Positions 9,179-18,828 of a stretch of DNA of 64,000 bases are shown one piece after another. A model generated the notes under the pieces. That model was not told where the DNA came from, ran no database searches, and worked only from the letters and a program-made list of their open reading frames with translations. The position numbers were made by a program, and so were the translations under genes. The DNA is taken from contig NZ_JADPZX010000001.1 of NCBI RefSeq assembly GCF_015712165.1, positions 62,001 through 126,000 of the forward strand, read 5' to 3'. This DNA is from Streptomyces spinoverrucosus. GTDB taxonomy: Bacteria > Actinomycetota > Actinomycetes > Streptomycetales > Streptomycetaceae. How positions within the stretch are numbered: the stretch's first letter is position 1; every line of letters starts with the position of its first letter.

Positions 9179-10390
9179 ATGTCCTCACAGCATGAAGCCT
9201 GGGCCCGGCTGCGCCGACAGCTGTGGCAGCCTCCACGCGCCCACGGACAACAGCCGCAGCACCGGGTGGTCGGGCCCTTGGAGTTGTTCTACGACCTGAT
9301 CGTGGTCGTGCTGGTCGGCCAGGCCGCTCACCACTTCGCCGGACACCTCACCTGGCACGGGCTGGGCGAGTTCGCCACGGTGTTCGCCCTGGTGTGGATC
9401 GCCTGGCTCAACGGCACGCTGCACCATGACCTGCATGGTTACGACGACGCCCGGGGCCGGATCATGTTCCTGCTGCAGATCCTTGTTCTCGTCCCTCTCG
9501 GAGCGTTCATCCCCGAGGCCGGCGGCGAACGAGGAGGCGCCTTCGCCGTCAGTGCGGGAGTTCTTTTCGCCGTACTGGCATTGGTCTGGTTCCTTGCCGG
9601 ACGCGGAGGCCCGGTCGAATTTCGCACGTCCAGCCGGATGTACGTAACCGCGACGGCCGCCTGCGCGGTCGTCCTCGCGGGGAGCGCCTTCCTCCCTGCG
9701 GAAGATCGTGTGCTGGCGTGGGCGCTGCTGGCCGTCGCCTACCTTCTCGGGTTCGCGGCCGTCATAGCCAAAGTTCCTCCGGCCCAGGCGGCTGCCCTCA
9801 CCGTCACGGACGCCCTGACCGAGCGATTCGGGCTGCTCCTCATCATCGTGCTGGGCGAAACCGTCCTGGGCGTGGTCGACGGACTGGCCGAGGTGCCGAC
9901 CAGCGTCATGGGGATCGCGGTCGGGCTTGTCGCCGTCGTGGTCGGTTTCGGCGCATGGTGGACGTACTTCGACTTCGCCGGTCACCGTCAGCCCAGGCGA
10001 ACTCGCGTGGCCACCGTGCAGTGGATGATCCTGCATCTGCCCCTCACGGCAGCCGTGACCGCGATGGGGGCCGCGATGGTCACGCTCGTCGAGCACGCGC
10101 ACGACGACCGGACGCCCCCCGCGACGGCCTGGGTCCTCTGCGTGGGCGTCGGCGTGGTGCTGTGCACGACGATGCTCCTGGCGACAAGCCTGAAAGTCTG
10201 GGAACGCGACCGCGGGCTCTACCGGCCGCTTGCCTACCTCAGCGTCGCCTCGTCCCTCGTGGCCCTGGCTCTCGGCGCCGCGCGTCCGGCGCCTCTGATA
10301 TTGGGGCTCGCGCTCGTCCTTCTTCTCGGAATCCCATGGATGTTCGCCATAGCACACCGTCTCACTCAGGCGGAATCGGCCGCGGCATGA
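9179..10390 (+). CDS. LtrA-family multi-pass membrane protein
   Basis: The ATG at 9179 gives 403 residues. The family signature follows the N-terminal amphipathic stretch (PLELFYDLIVVVLVGQAAHH), then about ten to eleven hydrophobic helices, with an internal GLLLIIVLGETVLGV motif typical of the second LtrA half. LtrA (low temperature requirement A) proteins are of unknown biochemical function despite the name. The start lies 8 bases after the SDR stop, which suggests translational linkage. A second, broken paralogue lies at 19.8-20.3 kb. Confidence 0.92.
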   Translation: MSSQHEAWARLRRQLWQPPRAHGQQPQHRVVGPLELFYDLIVVVLVGQAAHHFAGHLTWHGLGEFATVFALVWIAWLNGTLHHDLHGYDDARGRIMFLLQILVLVPLGAFIPEAGGERGGAFAVSAGVLFAVLALVWFLAGRGGPVEFRTSSRMYVTATAACAVVLAGSAFLPAEDRVLAWALLAVAYLLGFAAVIAKVPPAQAAALTVTDALTERFGLLLIIVLGETVLGVVDGLAEVPTSVMGIAVGLVAVVVGFGAWWTYFDFAGHRQPRRTRVATVQWMILHLPLTAAVTAMGAAMVTLVEHAHDDRTPPATAWVLCVGVGVVLCTTMLLATSLKVWERDRGLYRPLAYLSVASSLVALALGAARPAPLILGLALVLLLGIPWMFAIAHRLTQAESAAA

Positions 10391-10448
10391 CCGCCTGCTC
10401 AGCTACAGAACCCAGCACCCTCCCACTACCTCTACCTGGAGCCCGTCT

Positions 10449-11144
10449 GTGAACGTCACTGTCTTCGGCGCGTCCGGCATGATCGGACACGGCGTACTGC
10501 GCGCCTGTCTCCTCGACCCAGCTGTCACGCGGGTCCAGGTGGTCGCCCGCAGCCCGCTCGGCATCAGCCATCCCAAGCTGCAGGAAGTCATCCACCAGGA
10601 CTTCACTGACCTGTCCCCCATCACCGGGCAACTGGCCGGTCAGGACGCCTGCTTCTACTGTCTCGGCGTCTCCTCCGCCGGCCGCGGCGAGGCCGAGTAC
10701 ACCCGCATCACCTACGACTACACGCTCGCCGCCGCACGTGCCGTCGCCGCGTCCAACCCGGCAGTGACCTTCACGTACGTCTCGGGAGAGGGCACCGACA
10801 GCAGCGAACAGGGCCGGGTCATGTGGGCCCGCGTCAAGGGCCGCACCGAGAACGCCCTGCTGGCCATGCCGATGAACGCGTACATGTTCCGTCCCGGCTA
10901 CATCCACCCCCGCAACGGAGCGGTTTCCAGGACACCGTCGTACCGCGTCCTCTACACCCTCACCTCATGGCTCTACCCACTGCTGCACCGTCTCTCCCCC
11001 GGGCACACGACGACCACCGAGCACATCGGCCGTGCCATGCTCGCCGTCACCCGACCCGGAGTGGTCGAGCAGCGGATCCTGTACAGCCGGGACATCAACC
11101 GCCTGGGCGGTGAGAGCGGGGCCTCCGCGACAAAGTCAGCCTGA
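10449..11144 (+). CDS. NAD(P)-binding epimerase-like protein
   Basis: The GTG start at 10449 gives 231 residues. The N-terminal dinucleotide motif is GASGMIG (residues 7-13). The family position of the catalytic Tyr is not the classical YxxxK; instead YVSGEGTDSSEQGRVMWARVKG (split here by description) contains a Ser/Lys pair, as in atypical NmrA/HSCARG-like SDRs. It ends the plus-strand cluster that starts at 6146, with a 58-bp gap after ltrA. It could be a redox sensor or a reductase; I cannot decide which. Confidence 0.85.
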   Translation: MNVTVFGASGMIGHGVLRACLLDPAVTRVQVVARSPLGISHPKLQEVIHQDFTDLSPITGQLAGQDACFYCLGVSSAGRGEAEYTRITYDYTLAAARAVAASNPAVTFTYVSGEGTDSSEQGRVMWARVKGRTENALLAMPMNAYMFRPGYIHPRNGAVSRTPSYRVLYTLTSWLYPLLHRLSPGHTTTTEHIGRAMLAVTRPGVVEQRILYSRDINRLGGESGASATKSA

Positions 11145-11265
11145 CCCGGGCGACGGCCTTGGGCGGTCACGGCCGGCACGGGCTGGCGTCACACTCCCAT
11201 GGGCACCGCTCGTGGGCAGGTCCGGAGCTCCACGCAACGGGGTGGACAGTCACGCGACCCGAATC

Positions 11266-11285
11266 TAATTGACAGGTGTATATTG
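11266..11285. promoter_or_regulatory. Operator-like site D
   Basis: TAATTGACAGGTGTATATTG is the fourth copy of the TetR-block motif, upstream of the PAS/SpoIIE phosphatase gene. TTGACA inside it could be a -35 hexamer. The rest of the 11145-11438 intergenic region shows no gene. Confidence 0.55.
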
Positions 11286-11438
11286 GCGCTGTAGCGCGTG
11301 ATGGCTGTGGGCTGCGGCGGTCAGCCGGTCCGGCGTCCCGGCGTCCTCGTCGCCGGCCACGACACCGCGGTCCTCCCGGCCAGCGGGCGAAAGTGCGTAT
11401 CTCACCTCCACCGGAACGACCATTACACCGGAACGACC

Positions 11439-13847
11439 ATGAGTCGCTTCAGCTCCCAAGACCCGGGATCACAGGCTCAGGCCAGGGCGTTCCTCCAGCC
11501 GCCGCCACCGGCCGGTAACGCGACCATGGTGCTGGACACCGACATGCGGTTCATCGGATGGAGCCCGGAGGCCGAGAAAATGCTGGGCTACCGCCCAGCC
11601 GAGGTTCTGGGTCAACCTGCCGGCCTGATCTTGGGAGCCCCGACCGGCACCCGTCCCCGCATCACCGGCGACAGCCTGCCGCAGAAGCCCGTGGTGTGCT
11701 CGGTGCGCCACCGTAGCGGCGATCAGGTGTCCGTGGCCCTGTCCGCCAGCCCGCTGTCCCACAGCAAGGACGGGGCAGCATGGTGTGTCACGGTGACGGA
11801 CGCGGAGCTGTTGCACCGACAATCCGTCGAGCACGCCATGCTCACCGGGATCAAAAGCCAGTCACCCCTTCTACTGATCCTCTACGACACCTCCGGCAGG
11901 GTCCGCTGGTTCAACAGCGCCACGGAGAAGCAGTTCGGGATGACGCTCGCGGAGTGCTGCGGAAGATACGCAAGCGACCTCGTTCCTGAGGGCCGACTGT
12001 TCAACGAAGACGGCCTGCTCCCGATGGCCGTGGAAGAGATCGTTCAACAGGTCGTACGGACCGGAGAACCCGCAGTCGATCTCCGCTATGAGGCTCGTAC
12101 GCGCCTCGTCCCGTCTCGTCAGGAGGCGTGGTCCTGCTCGTTCTTCAGGCTGCAAGACGACAGCGGAGAGCCGGTCGGGGTGTGCGAGACCAGCGTCAAC
12201 GTCACCGACAGACATCTGGCTCAGCAGCGCCTGGCGCTACTGAGCCGCGCGAGCGGAAGCATCGTCAGGAGCCTCGACATCCGGCACACCGCGGGTTACT
12301 TGGTAGAGCTCGTGGTCCCCGAATTCGCGGACGTCGCTACCGTGGACCTGCTGGAACCGGTACTGAACGGACATGAGCCCGAGCCGGTTCCCGGCCGTAA
12401 CGTGCCCCCCGTACTGCGCCGGGTAGCGCCTCCTTCCGACCCGACGGCCCTGGGCAACGTGGAAGCCGATGGCCTTGCCGCCGAGCGCCTGAGCTGCCTG
12501 AGGGACGCGGCAGCGGTCGCCGATCCGGCCGCCGGCACACTCATCGTTCCCTTGCAGGCCCGCGGGGTTGTCCTGGGCGTGGCCACCTTTGTGCGGGACG
12601 AATCCCGCACCCCTTTCGACCGTGAGGAGATCGCTCTCGCCGATGAACTTGTCTCCCGTACTGCGATCTGCGTGGACAACGTCCGCCGTTACGTCCTCGA
12701 GCGCGCGACTGCCCTGACGTTGCAACATGATCTTCTTCCCCGCGCTCTCCTCCCGCCGCACGGTATTGAAGTCGGGTACCGGTACCTGCCCGCAGCGGGC
12801 CCCGTCGGCGTCGGAGGGGACTGGTACGACCTGATCCCGCTCTCGGGAACACGCGTAGGACTGGTAGTGGGAGATGTCGTGGGGCACGGTATGCGGGCGG
12901 CCGCAACCATGGGGCGCCTCCGCACAACGGTCGCCGCGCTCGCAGCCCTCGACCTCGCGCCGGACGAACTGCTCGCCCGCCTGGACAACGTGGTCACCCG
13001 CGTCGGTAACCCACAGCCGACGGACTTCGAGGACGAAGACCAGGCACTGGGCGTGACCTGTCTGTACGCGATCTACGATCCGATCTCCCGGCACTGCGTC
13101 ATGGCTCGCGCAGGCCACGTGCCTCCGGTGCTGGCCACTGCCGACGGAAACGCCGAACTGGTCGATCTTCCCGCGGGACCACCGCTGGGCGTGGGTGGTC
13201 TGCCCTTCGAAAGCACCGACATCGAATTGCCCGAGAGGAGCGTGCTCGCCTTGTTCACCGACGGACTCGTCGAGAACCGCACAGAGGATATCGACGCCGG
13301 GATACACGCCCTCTGCGGCGCGCTTTCGCGGCCCGTGGACGGCCCGCTGGACGAGACCTGCGACGCCGTCGTCCGCACACTGCTGCCCCAGGCGCCCGAG
13401 GACGACGCGGCCCTCATGCTGATCCGCGCCGATGCTCTTGCCGAAGACCTGGTGGCGACATGGGACCTTGACACAGAAGCCGGGGAAGTCGCCCGGGCCC
13501 GATCACTGGCCGGCGACCAATTGCTCGAGTGGGGTATCGACGAGGCCGCCCGCTTCGTCGCCGAGCTCGTCGTCAGCGAACTGGTCACCAATGCCATCCG
13601 GTATGGCGGTGCCCCGGTCCGACTTCGACTCATCCGCATGCACAGCCTCATCATCGAGGTCTCGGACGGCGGCCTCACCTCCCCCCACCTACGGCAGGCA
13701 GCGGCCGAAGACGAGGGAGGCCGGGGCCTGTTCCTGGTCGCGCAGCTGACCCAGCGCTGGGGGACTCGCTACTCGCCACCAGGCAAGACGATCTGGACCG
13801 AGGTCTCTGCCAACGGCGCCGAAGGTGCCGAGCACCTGCGCGGCTGA
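11439..13847 (+). CDS. PAS-PAS-GAF-SpoIIE phosphatase with HATPase domain
   Basis: With the ATG at 11439 the protein has 802 residues. The frame is open further upstream to 11298, but a PAS domain starts soon after residue 28. Order: PAS (about 28-130), second PAS (about 140-255), GAF-like (about 280-420), PP2C-type SpoIIE (about 445-640; GGDWYDLIPL and VGDVVGHGMRAAATM), and an RsbW-like HATPase (about 670-795; ELVTNAIRYGG, GGRGLFLV). Such proteins sense a signal, dephosphorylate anti-anti-sigma factors and may themselves act as anti-sigma kinases. No STAS partner gene is nearby. Site D suggests control by the local TetR. Confidence 0.9.
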   Translation: MSRFSSQDPGSQAQARAFLQPPPPAGNATMVLDTDMRFIGWSPEAEKMLGYRPAEVLGQPAGLILGAPTGTRPRITGDSLPQKPVVCSVRHRSGDQVSVALSASPLSHSKDGAAWCVTVTDAELLHRQSVEHAMLTGIKSQSPLLLILYDTSGRVRWFNSATEKQFGMTLAECCGRYASDLVPEGRLFNEDGLLPMAVEEIVQQVVRTGEPAVDLRYEARTRLVPSRQEAWSCSFFRLQDDSGEPVGVCETSVNVTDRHLAQQRLALLSRASGSIVRSLDIRHTAGYLVELVVPEFADVATVDLLEPVLNGHEPEPVPGRNVPPVLRRVAPPSDPTALGNVEADGLAAERLSCLRDAAAVADPAAGTLIVPLQARGVVLGVATFVRDESRTPFDREEIALADELVSRTAICVDNVRRYVLERATALTLQHDLLPRALLPPHGIEVGYRYLPAAGPVGVGGDWYDLIPLSGTRVGLVVGDVVGHGMRAAATMGRLRTTVAALAALDLAPDELLARLDNVVTRVGNPQPTDFEDEDQALGVTCLYAIYDPISRHCVMARAGHVPPVLATADGNAELVDLPAGPPLGVGGLPFESTDIELPERSVLALFTDGLVENRTEDIDAGIHALCGALSRPVDGPLDETCDAVVRTLLPQAPEDDAALMLIRADALAEDLVATWDLDTEAGEVARARSLAGDQLLEWGIDEAARFVAELVVSELVTNAIRYGGAPVRLRLIRMHSLIIEVSDGGLTSPHLRQAAAEDEGGRGLFLVAQLTQRWGTRYSPPGKTIWTEVSANGAEGAEHLRG

Positions 13848-13988
13848 CGCGTCCTTGGTTCTGCCGGCGGGCAGGGCCTGGCGGCCGCCGTCGGGCCTGC
13901 CGGGTCTGGCCTCGCGGGTGAGGTGTCGTCGCTGGATTCGAGTGATCTCCGTGAATTACGGTAGTGCTCGCCTGGAGGAGAGAGCGCC

Positions 13989-16610
13989 ATGGCCGATGTG
14001 CCGGGTGGAGTCGGGCTGATCGATCGGCACGACTTGGTCGCGACCCTGGATCTCGCCGCACGGCAGCGAGTGACGATCATCTCGGCGCCCGCGGGCAGCG
14101 GGAAAACGTCTGTGTTGCGTGCCTGGGCCGCTCAGTCGGGTCAGCAGCGCCGCATCGCGTTCGTCTCGGTCCGGGGCGGCCAGAACGACGCGCAGTTGTT
14201 CTGGCTCGATCTGATCGGCGCGATCCGTGGTGCTCTGGACGAGGGGGCGGAGCCGCCGGCTGCGTCGCCGGACTTCGACGGCACTGCCATGGTGGACCGG
14301 GTGCTCTCAGAGCTCGCCGCGACCGACGATCCCGTAACGCTGATCATCGACGATCTTCATTGGCTCAGTTCGCCGGACACCCTGGAACAACTTGGGTCGC
14401 TCCTGACCCACCTGCCCCGCCGTGCTCACGCGATCCTCGCCACCCGCCGCGATCTTCCCCTCGGGCTGCACCGGCTACGTCTCACGGGAGAGCTCGTCGA
14501 GATCCGCGGCCCACGACTGCGCTTCACCGAGGCCGAGACTCGTGCGTTGCTCGTGGCGTCCGGCTTGGACCTCCCCGACCACCTCACCGCGACACTGCAT
14601 GAACGGACCGAGGGCTGGGCCGCCGGCCTGCGGCTCGCGGCACTCTCCCTTGCCGGCCACCCGGATCCTGAGCGCTTCGTCGCCGAATTCTCGGGCAGCG
14701 AGCGCACGGTCGCCGAGTACCTCATGGCCGAAATGCTGGAGCGGCAGCCCAAGGACGTCCAGCGAATGCTGCTGCGCACTTCAGTGCTGGACCGCGTCAA
14801 CGGCGACCTCGCGGATCTGTTGACCGACTCCACCGGCTCGGAGCGGATCCTGCTGGAACTGGAGGACGCGAACGCCTTCGTCATGTCCCTCGACCCGCAA
14901 CGGAGCTGGTTCCGCTACCACCACCTGTTCGGCGGGCTCCTGAGGCTGGAACTGCGCCGGTCGCAACCCGAGGAAGTACCTGACCTGCACAGACTCGCCG
15001 CTCATTGGTTGGCGGAGCGAGCCCGCATCACCGATGCCGTCCGGCATCTGCAGGCCGCGGGTGACTGGTCCGAGGCCGCCCAGCTGCTCACCGACCATGC
15101 CCTGAGCCTGACACTCGACGGCCAGGCGGACACCATCCAGGCGCTGCTGCGTTCCTTCCCCACCAGGACGAACGAGAGCGAGCTGGCACTGGCGCAGGCG
15201 ATCGCCGATCTCGACCGGCTCCGTCTGGAGGAGGCGTCCGCCCATCTGGAGATCGCGCGGAACTATGCCAAGACCATGCCGCCGGAGCGCTGCGGCCGCC
15301 TGACCGTGGCGATCGCCTCCCTTGAGTTGCTGCTGGCCCGACTGCGCGGTCATTTCGACGGCGTGTTCGAGCAGCTGGAGGCGCTACCGACGCCCGCGAC
15401 GGGCTGGACCAACGCCGACATCGCCCTCGGGAGCGATCTGCGTGCCATCGCGCTGCTCAATCGCGGCGTCACCGAAGCGTGGTTGCTGCGGTTGTCCGAC
15501 AGCGAGCGTCATCTTGAGGAGGGCGCCGCTCTCGCCCGTGCCATCGAGCGGCCCTATCTGGAGGTCGCCTGCCTTGCCCATCTCGGTTTCGCGGCCACGA
15601 TCCACTCCTTCTCCCTGGCCCGGCAACGCTGCGAGGAGGCGATCGCAGTGGCCGCGCGGCATGGCTGGGACGACCAGCTCGTCATCGCGCCCGCGCTGGC
15701 GACACTCGCCGGGGCCAAGATCTGGATGGGTGAGTTCGACGACGGCGAACACTGGTTGGACCGCGCCACGCAGGCAGGCCGGTCGGGCGTCGAACCAGGT
15801 ATCCGACTGGTGGTGCATCTGGTCACCGGCGTGATGCACGCGGCGCGCGGTCACCTCGACCGGGCGTTGGCGGAGTTCGAAGCGGCCACGCAGGTCAACG
15901 CCCGGATGGTCGGGGAGCACGCGCTGTCGGCCCGGGTGGCGTCCTGGACCATCGCGACGCAGGCCCGACTCGGGAGGTCCGACCGGGCCCTGGCGGGGCT
16001 CGCGGCGCTCACCGACCGGCAGCGGGCCAGGGGCGAGATCCGCAACGCGCTCGCGACGCTCCGTCTGGCTGAGCATGATCCCGCCGGTGCCCGGAGCGCG
16101 CTCGCACCCGTGCTGGATGGAACCGCGCCTGTAAACCCTCATCTCACACTGATCGAAGCTCACCTCCTGGACGCCCTCGCCCACCGTGAGTTGGGCGGGG
16201 AACGCGCGGCAGGAGCGTCCGTCGAGCGGGCACTCGAACTCGCCGAGCCGGACGCACTGGTCCTCCCCTTCGCCATGACCGGTGCGTGGGAGCTGCTGGA
16301 AACGCTGCCGCTGGGAGGGAGCGCGCACCAGGCGCTGATCACCCGCATCCTCGAAGCCGTCCACGGCGCCGCCGTCTCCGTCGACACGGTCCAGGCCCAG
16401 GCCGCGCCGCTCAGCCCGAGTGAACTGCGCGTGCTGCGCTACCTGCCGACCAACCTCACACGGCAGGAGATCGCCGACGAACTGTCGGTCTCGCTGAACA
16501 CCGTCAGCACCCACATGCGCAAGATCTACACCAAGCTCGGTGTCACCGACCGCTCCGCCGCCGTGCAGCGCGGCCGTGCCCTGCGCCTCCTGTCGGCCGG
16601 CAGGGTCTGA
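13989..16610 (+). CDS. Large LuxR-family (LAL/MalT-like) regulator
   Basis: The protein has 873 residues. A P-loop lies near the N-terminus (SAPAGSGKTSVLRAW, about residues 33-48), with a Walker-B-like LIIDDLHWL at about 118-126. A long helical TPR-like middle follows, and then a C-terminal LuxR helix-turn-helix (LTRQEIADELSVSLNTVSTH, about 820-845). Start: ATG with GGAGGAGAG 8 bases upstream. MalT-like regulators bind ATP and an inducer and activate transcription. No operon partner is evident; the next gene belongs to the MarR block. Confidence 0.92.
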   Translation: MADVPGGVGLIDRHDLVATLDLAARQRVTIISAPAGSGKTSVLRAWAAQSGQQRRIAFVSVRGGQNDAQLFWLDLIGAIRGALDEGAEPPAASPDFDGTAMVDRVLSELAATDDPVTLIIDDLHWLSSPDTLEQLGSLLTHLPRRAHAILATRRDLPLGLHRLRLTGELVEIRGPRLRFTEAETRALLVASGLDLPDHLTATLHERTEGWAAGLRLAALSLAGHPDPERFVAEFSGSERTVAEYLMAEMLERQPKDVQRMLLRTSVLDRVNGDLADLLTDSTGSERILLELEDANAFVMSLDPQRSWFRYHHLFGGLLRLELRRSQPEEVPDLHRLAAHWLAERARITDAVRHLQAAGDWSEAAQLLTDHALSLTLDGQADTIQALLRSFPTRTNESELALAQAIADLDRLRLEEASAHLEIARNYAKTMPPERCGRLTVAIASLELLLARLRGHFDGVFEQLEALPTPATGWTNADIALGSDLRAIALLNRGVTEAWLLRLSDSERHLEEGAALARAIERPYLEVACLAHLGFAATIHSFSLARQRCEEAIAVAARHGWDDQLVIAPALATLAGAKIWMGEFDDGEHWLDRATQAGRSGVEPGIRLVVHLVTGVMHAARGHLDRALAEFEAATQVNARMVGEHALSARVASWTIATQARLGRSDRALAGLAALTDRQRARGEIRNALATLRLAEHDPAGARSALAPVLDGTAPVNPHLTLIEAHLLDALAHRELGGERAAGASVERALELAEPDALVLPFAMTGAWELLETLPLGGSAHQALITRILEAVHGAAVSVDTVQAQAAPLSPSELRVLRYLPTNLTRQEIADELSVSLNTVSTHMRKIYTKLGVTDRSAAVQRGRALRLLSAGRV

Positions 16611-16680
16611 GCCCCGAGCCGGGCGCCCCGGCTCCGGCATCACCGCACCCGTGTCCCGCCCACGCGACTGCCCGACCACG

Positions 16681-16728
16681 ATAGGCAGGCAGCCTGCTAA
16701 TATTTACGTCAGGCAGCCTGCTTAAATT
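16681..16728 (+). promoter_or_regulatory. MarR double operator / promoter of the MFS gene
   Basis: Two copies of the palindrome GCAGGCAGCCTGC (16685-16697, perfect) and TCAGGCAGCCTGC (16709-16721) are spaced 24 bp apart in AT-rich DNA. The right copy ends in CTTAAAT, which could serve as a -10. The whole 48-bp block recurs, inverted, at 19705-19752. Confidence 0.7.
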
Positions 16729-16773
16729 TTCGCCACGCGGGGCCGAGTCTTCCGCAAGTTGACGGGGAGTCGC

Positions 16774-18267
16774 ATGGATGACATAGGCAGTACGGGGCCG
16801 GCACGGAACCGCGGGTCAGTCGGCACGGGCCGGAGACCGTTCGACCCTCGCTTCGTCACGCCGCTGTATGCGGGTGCCGCACTCAACCCGGTGAACAGTT
16901 CCATGATCGCCACAGCGCTGGTGCCCATCGCGGCCGCGATGGGCACAGGCGTGGGCCAGACGGCGGTTTTGATCTCGAGCCTGTACTTGACCAGCGCGAT
17001 AGCGCAGCCTGCCGCAGGACGCCTCGCTGAGGAGTTCGGCGCCCGGCGGGTGTTCGTGGCCGGCACCACCGTCGTGCTCGTAGCGGGAATTCTTGGCGGC
17101 TTCGCATGGGGCATGACCCCTTTGATCATCGCCCGTGTACTGATTGGCGCCGGCACTTCCGCCTGCTACCCCTCCGCGATGCTGCTGATCCGGCAGCACG
17201 CGGCGGCAGCCGGGATGAAGGAGCCACCCAGCAGCGTTCTCGGCGGCCTGGCGGTCGCCGGTGCCGCGACCGTGGCGGTCGGTCCAGCAGTGGGTGGCCT
17301 CCTCATTGGCTGGCTCGGCTGGAGAACCGCGTTCCTGATCAACGTTCCCGCCGCACTCATCGCTCTGGCCATGGCTCTGAGGTGGATCGCCAAGGACCCG
17401 GACCGCACACAAGGGCGCTCCCTGCGTACCACTGCCCAGCGTCTCGACCTGCCGGGCATGGTCACCTTCGCCGGCGCCTTGACCACGCTGCTGATCTTTC
17501 TTGATGGCTTGCCGCAGCCGAACTGGATCCTCCTGGGCGTGACCGTTGTCCTGGCGGGCGTGCTTGTCGGCTGGGAGCTCAAGGCGGTCAATCCGTTCCT
17601 CGACGTTCGCCTACTGGCCTCGAACCCCGCGTTGACCAGAACCTACCTGCGCAACGGCCTGACCCTGCTGGGCACATACGTGATCCTCTACGGGCTGACC
17701 CAGTGGCTCCAGGCCGCACGTGGCCTGACGAGCTTTCAGGCGGGTCTGATCCTCATTCCGATGGGAGCCCTGTCCGCCGTCACGGCACGGATTGCCTCCC
17801 GCAGTAGCGCAGTCAGAGGCTGGCTCATCGCTTCCGCTGCTTTGTTGCTGGTGGGAGCCGTTGCCACCTTGCCACTGACCACCGGAAGTCCGATTGTCGC
17901 CTTGGTCGCCGTCACGGCCCTGTTCGGCCTCACCTCGGGTGCGAGCACCGTCGCAAACCAGACCGTCCTGTACCGAAAGGCGCCGGCCTCGACCATCGGG
18001 ACCGCGTCAGGGCTACTCCGTACCTTCGGATACGTCGGCTCCATCGCCTCGGCAGCCGTCACCGGCATCGCATTCCGCGACCGTGTCGACGACGCAGGCT
18101 TGCACCACATCTCGTGGGCCCTCGTCGTCATTGGTTCCCTCGCCCTTCTGATGACGGTGATCGACCGTCACCTGGCCGACGCCGCAGGTAAAGGATCCGC
18201 TGGTCGCCGGCGACGGCCGACGGCGTCTGCCGATGCTTCCCAAGGTGCCACCGACGAAGTCGCCTGA
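16774..18267 (+). CDS. MFS transporter, DHA2 (EmrB/QacA) type
   Basis: The ATG at 16774 has GGGGAG five to ten bases upstream and gives about 497 residues. About 14 hydrophobic helices are visible. Motif A-like GRLAEEFGARRVF follows helix 2, and a motif-C-like GPAVGGLLIGWLGWR lies near helix 5, as in drug:H+ antiporters. It is preceded by two palindromes matching the site at the convergent marR gene. The family is firm: a proton-driven exporter of hydrophobic compounds. The substrate is unknown, and control by MarR is inferred. Confidence 0.93.
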   Translation: MDDIGSTGPARNRGSVGTGRRPFDPRFVTPLYAGAALNPVNSSMIATALVPIAAAMGTGVGQTAVLISSLYLTSAIAQPAAGRLAEEFGARRVFVAGTTVVLVAGILGGFAWGMTPLIIARVLIGAGTSACYPSAMLLIRQHAAAAGMKEPPSSVLGGLAVAGAATVAVGPAVGGLLIGWLGWRTAFLINVPAALIALAMALRWIAKDPDRTQGRSLRTTAQRLDLPGMVTFAGALTTLLIFLDGLPQPNWILLGVTVVLAGVLVGWELKAVNPFLDVRLLASNPALTRTYLRNGLTLLGTYVILYGLTQWLQAARGLTSFQAGLILIPMGALSAVTARIASRSSAVRGWLIASAALLLVGAVATLPLTTGSPIVALVAVTALFGLTSGASTVANQTVLYRKAPASTIGTASGLLRTFGYVGSIASAAVTGIAFRDRVDDAGLHHISWALVVIGSLALLMTVIDRHLADAAGKGSAGRRRRPTASADASQGATDEVA

Positions 18268-18328
18268 GCCGCAGCGTGTTGGACAGAGACCTACTCGTAC
18301 GAGACAACCTCACCGAACGGAGCGGACG

Positions 18329-18346
18329 GCCGGCCATCGGGCCGGC
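18329..18346. terminator. Hairpin between convergent MFS and marR genes
   Basis: GCCGGCC - ATCG - GGCCGGC forms a perfect 7-bp stem between two convergent genes. There is no U-tract, which is usual in this type of genome. A bidirectional terminator role is inferred from its position. Confidence 0.4.
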
Positions 18347-18358
18347 GGCATCAGGCCC

Positions 18359-18808
18359 TCATGAGGGGCTGTCAGCGATCCGGTTCATGAGAGCGGCGGC
18401 CTTGAGCAGCGTCTTGCGTTCATCTGCCCGAAGCCGCGTCCGCAGCGTTTCCTCAAGCCACGCTTCCCGGGCCGCAGGCATTGTGGCAACCAACGCCCGC
18501 CCCTTGGCAGTGGCGTCGATGAGCGTCTTACGTCGGTCGCTGGGATCCTCGCCGGCCGTTACCAGTCCGCCCGCGCGTAGGACCGCGAGTGTCTCCGCCA
18601 TTGACTGGCGACGTACATGTTCTGCGGCCGCGAGTGCACTTGTCGTCGTCGGACCTTCGTCGACCACACGCGCCAAGGTACTGATCTGTGACCAGGTCCA
18701 CCGCATGTCCTCGGGTGCCGATTCGGTACGCAACCGGGCACGCAGGCGAACCATCGCCTTCATCAACTCGACGGCGATCTCTGCTTCCGGTGTCGGTGTA
18801 CTGCCCAC
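18359..18808 (-). CDS. MarR-family transcriptional regulator
   Basis: I favour the GTG at 18808 (149 residues) over the ATG at 18844. The ATG would place its first codons inside the operator palindrome, and TACTCT lies exactly 6 bases before the GTG, the spacing of a leaderless start. A winged helix-turn-helix is visible (SALAAAEHVRRQSMAETLAV, then DPSDRRKTLIDATAKGRAL, the wing). MarR proteins are dimeric repressors released by small ligands or oxidation. No Cys remains in the shorter form. It is convergent with the MFS gene it probably represses. Confidence 0.88.
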   Translation of the reverse strand: MGSTPTPEAEIAVELMKAMVRLRARLRTESAPEDMRWTWSQISTLARVVDEGPTTTSALAAAEHVRRQSMAETLAVLRAGGLVTAGEDPSDRRKTLIDATAKGRALVATMPAAREAWLEETLRTRLRADERKTLLKAAALMNRIADSPS

Positions 18809-18828
18809 GCGGCAAGAGTAGCTGGTGG

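Noticed and set aside
6146..13847. Antibiotic biosynthetic gene cluster
   Set aside because: There is no PKS, NRPS, terpene synthase or other core enzyme; the genes are generic oxidoreductases and regulators.
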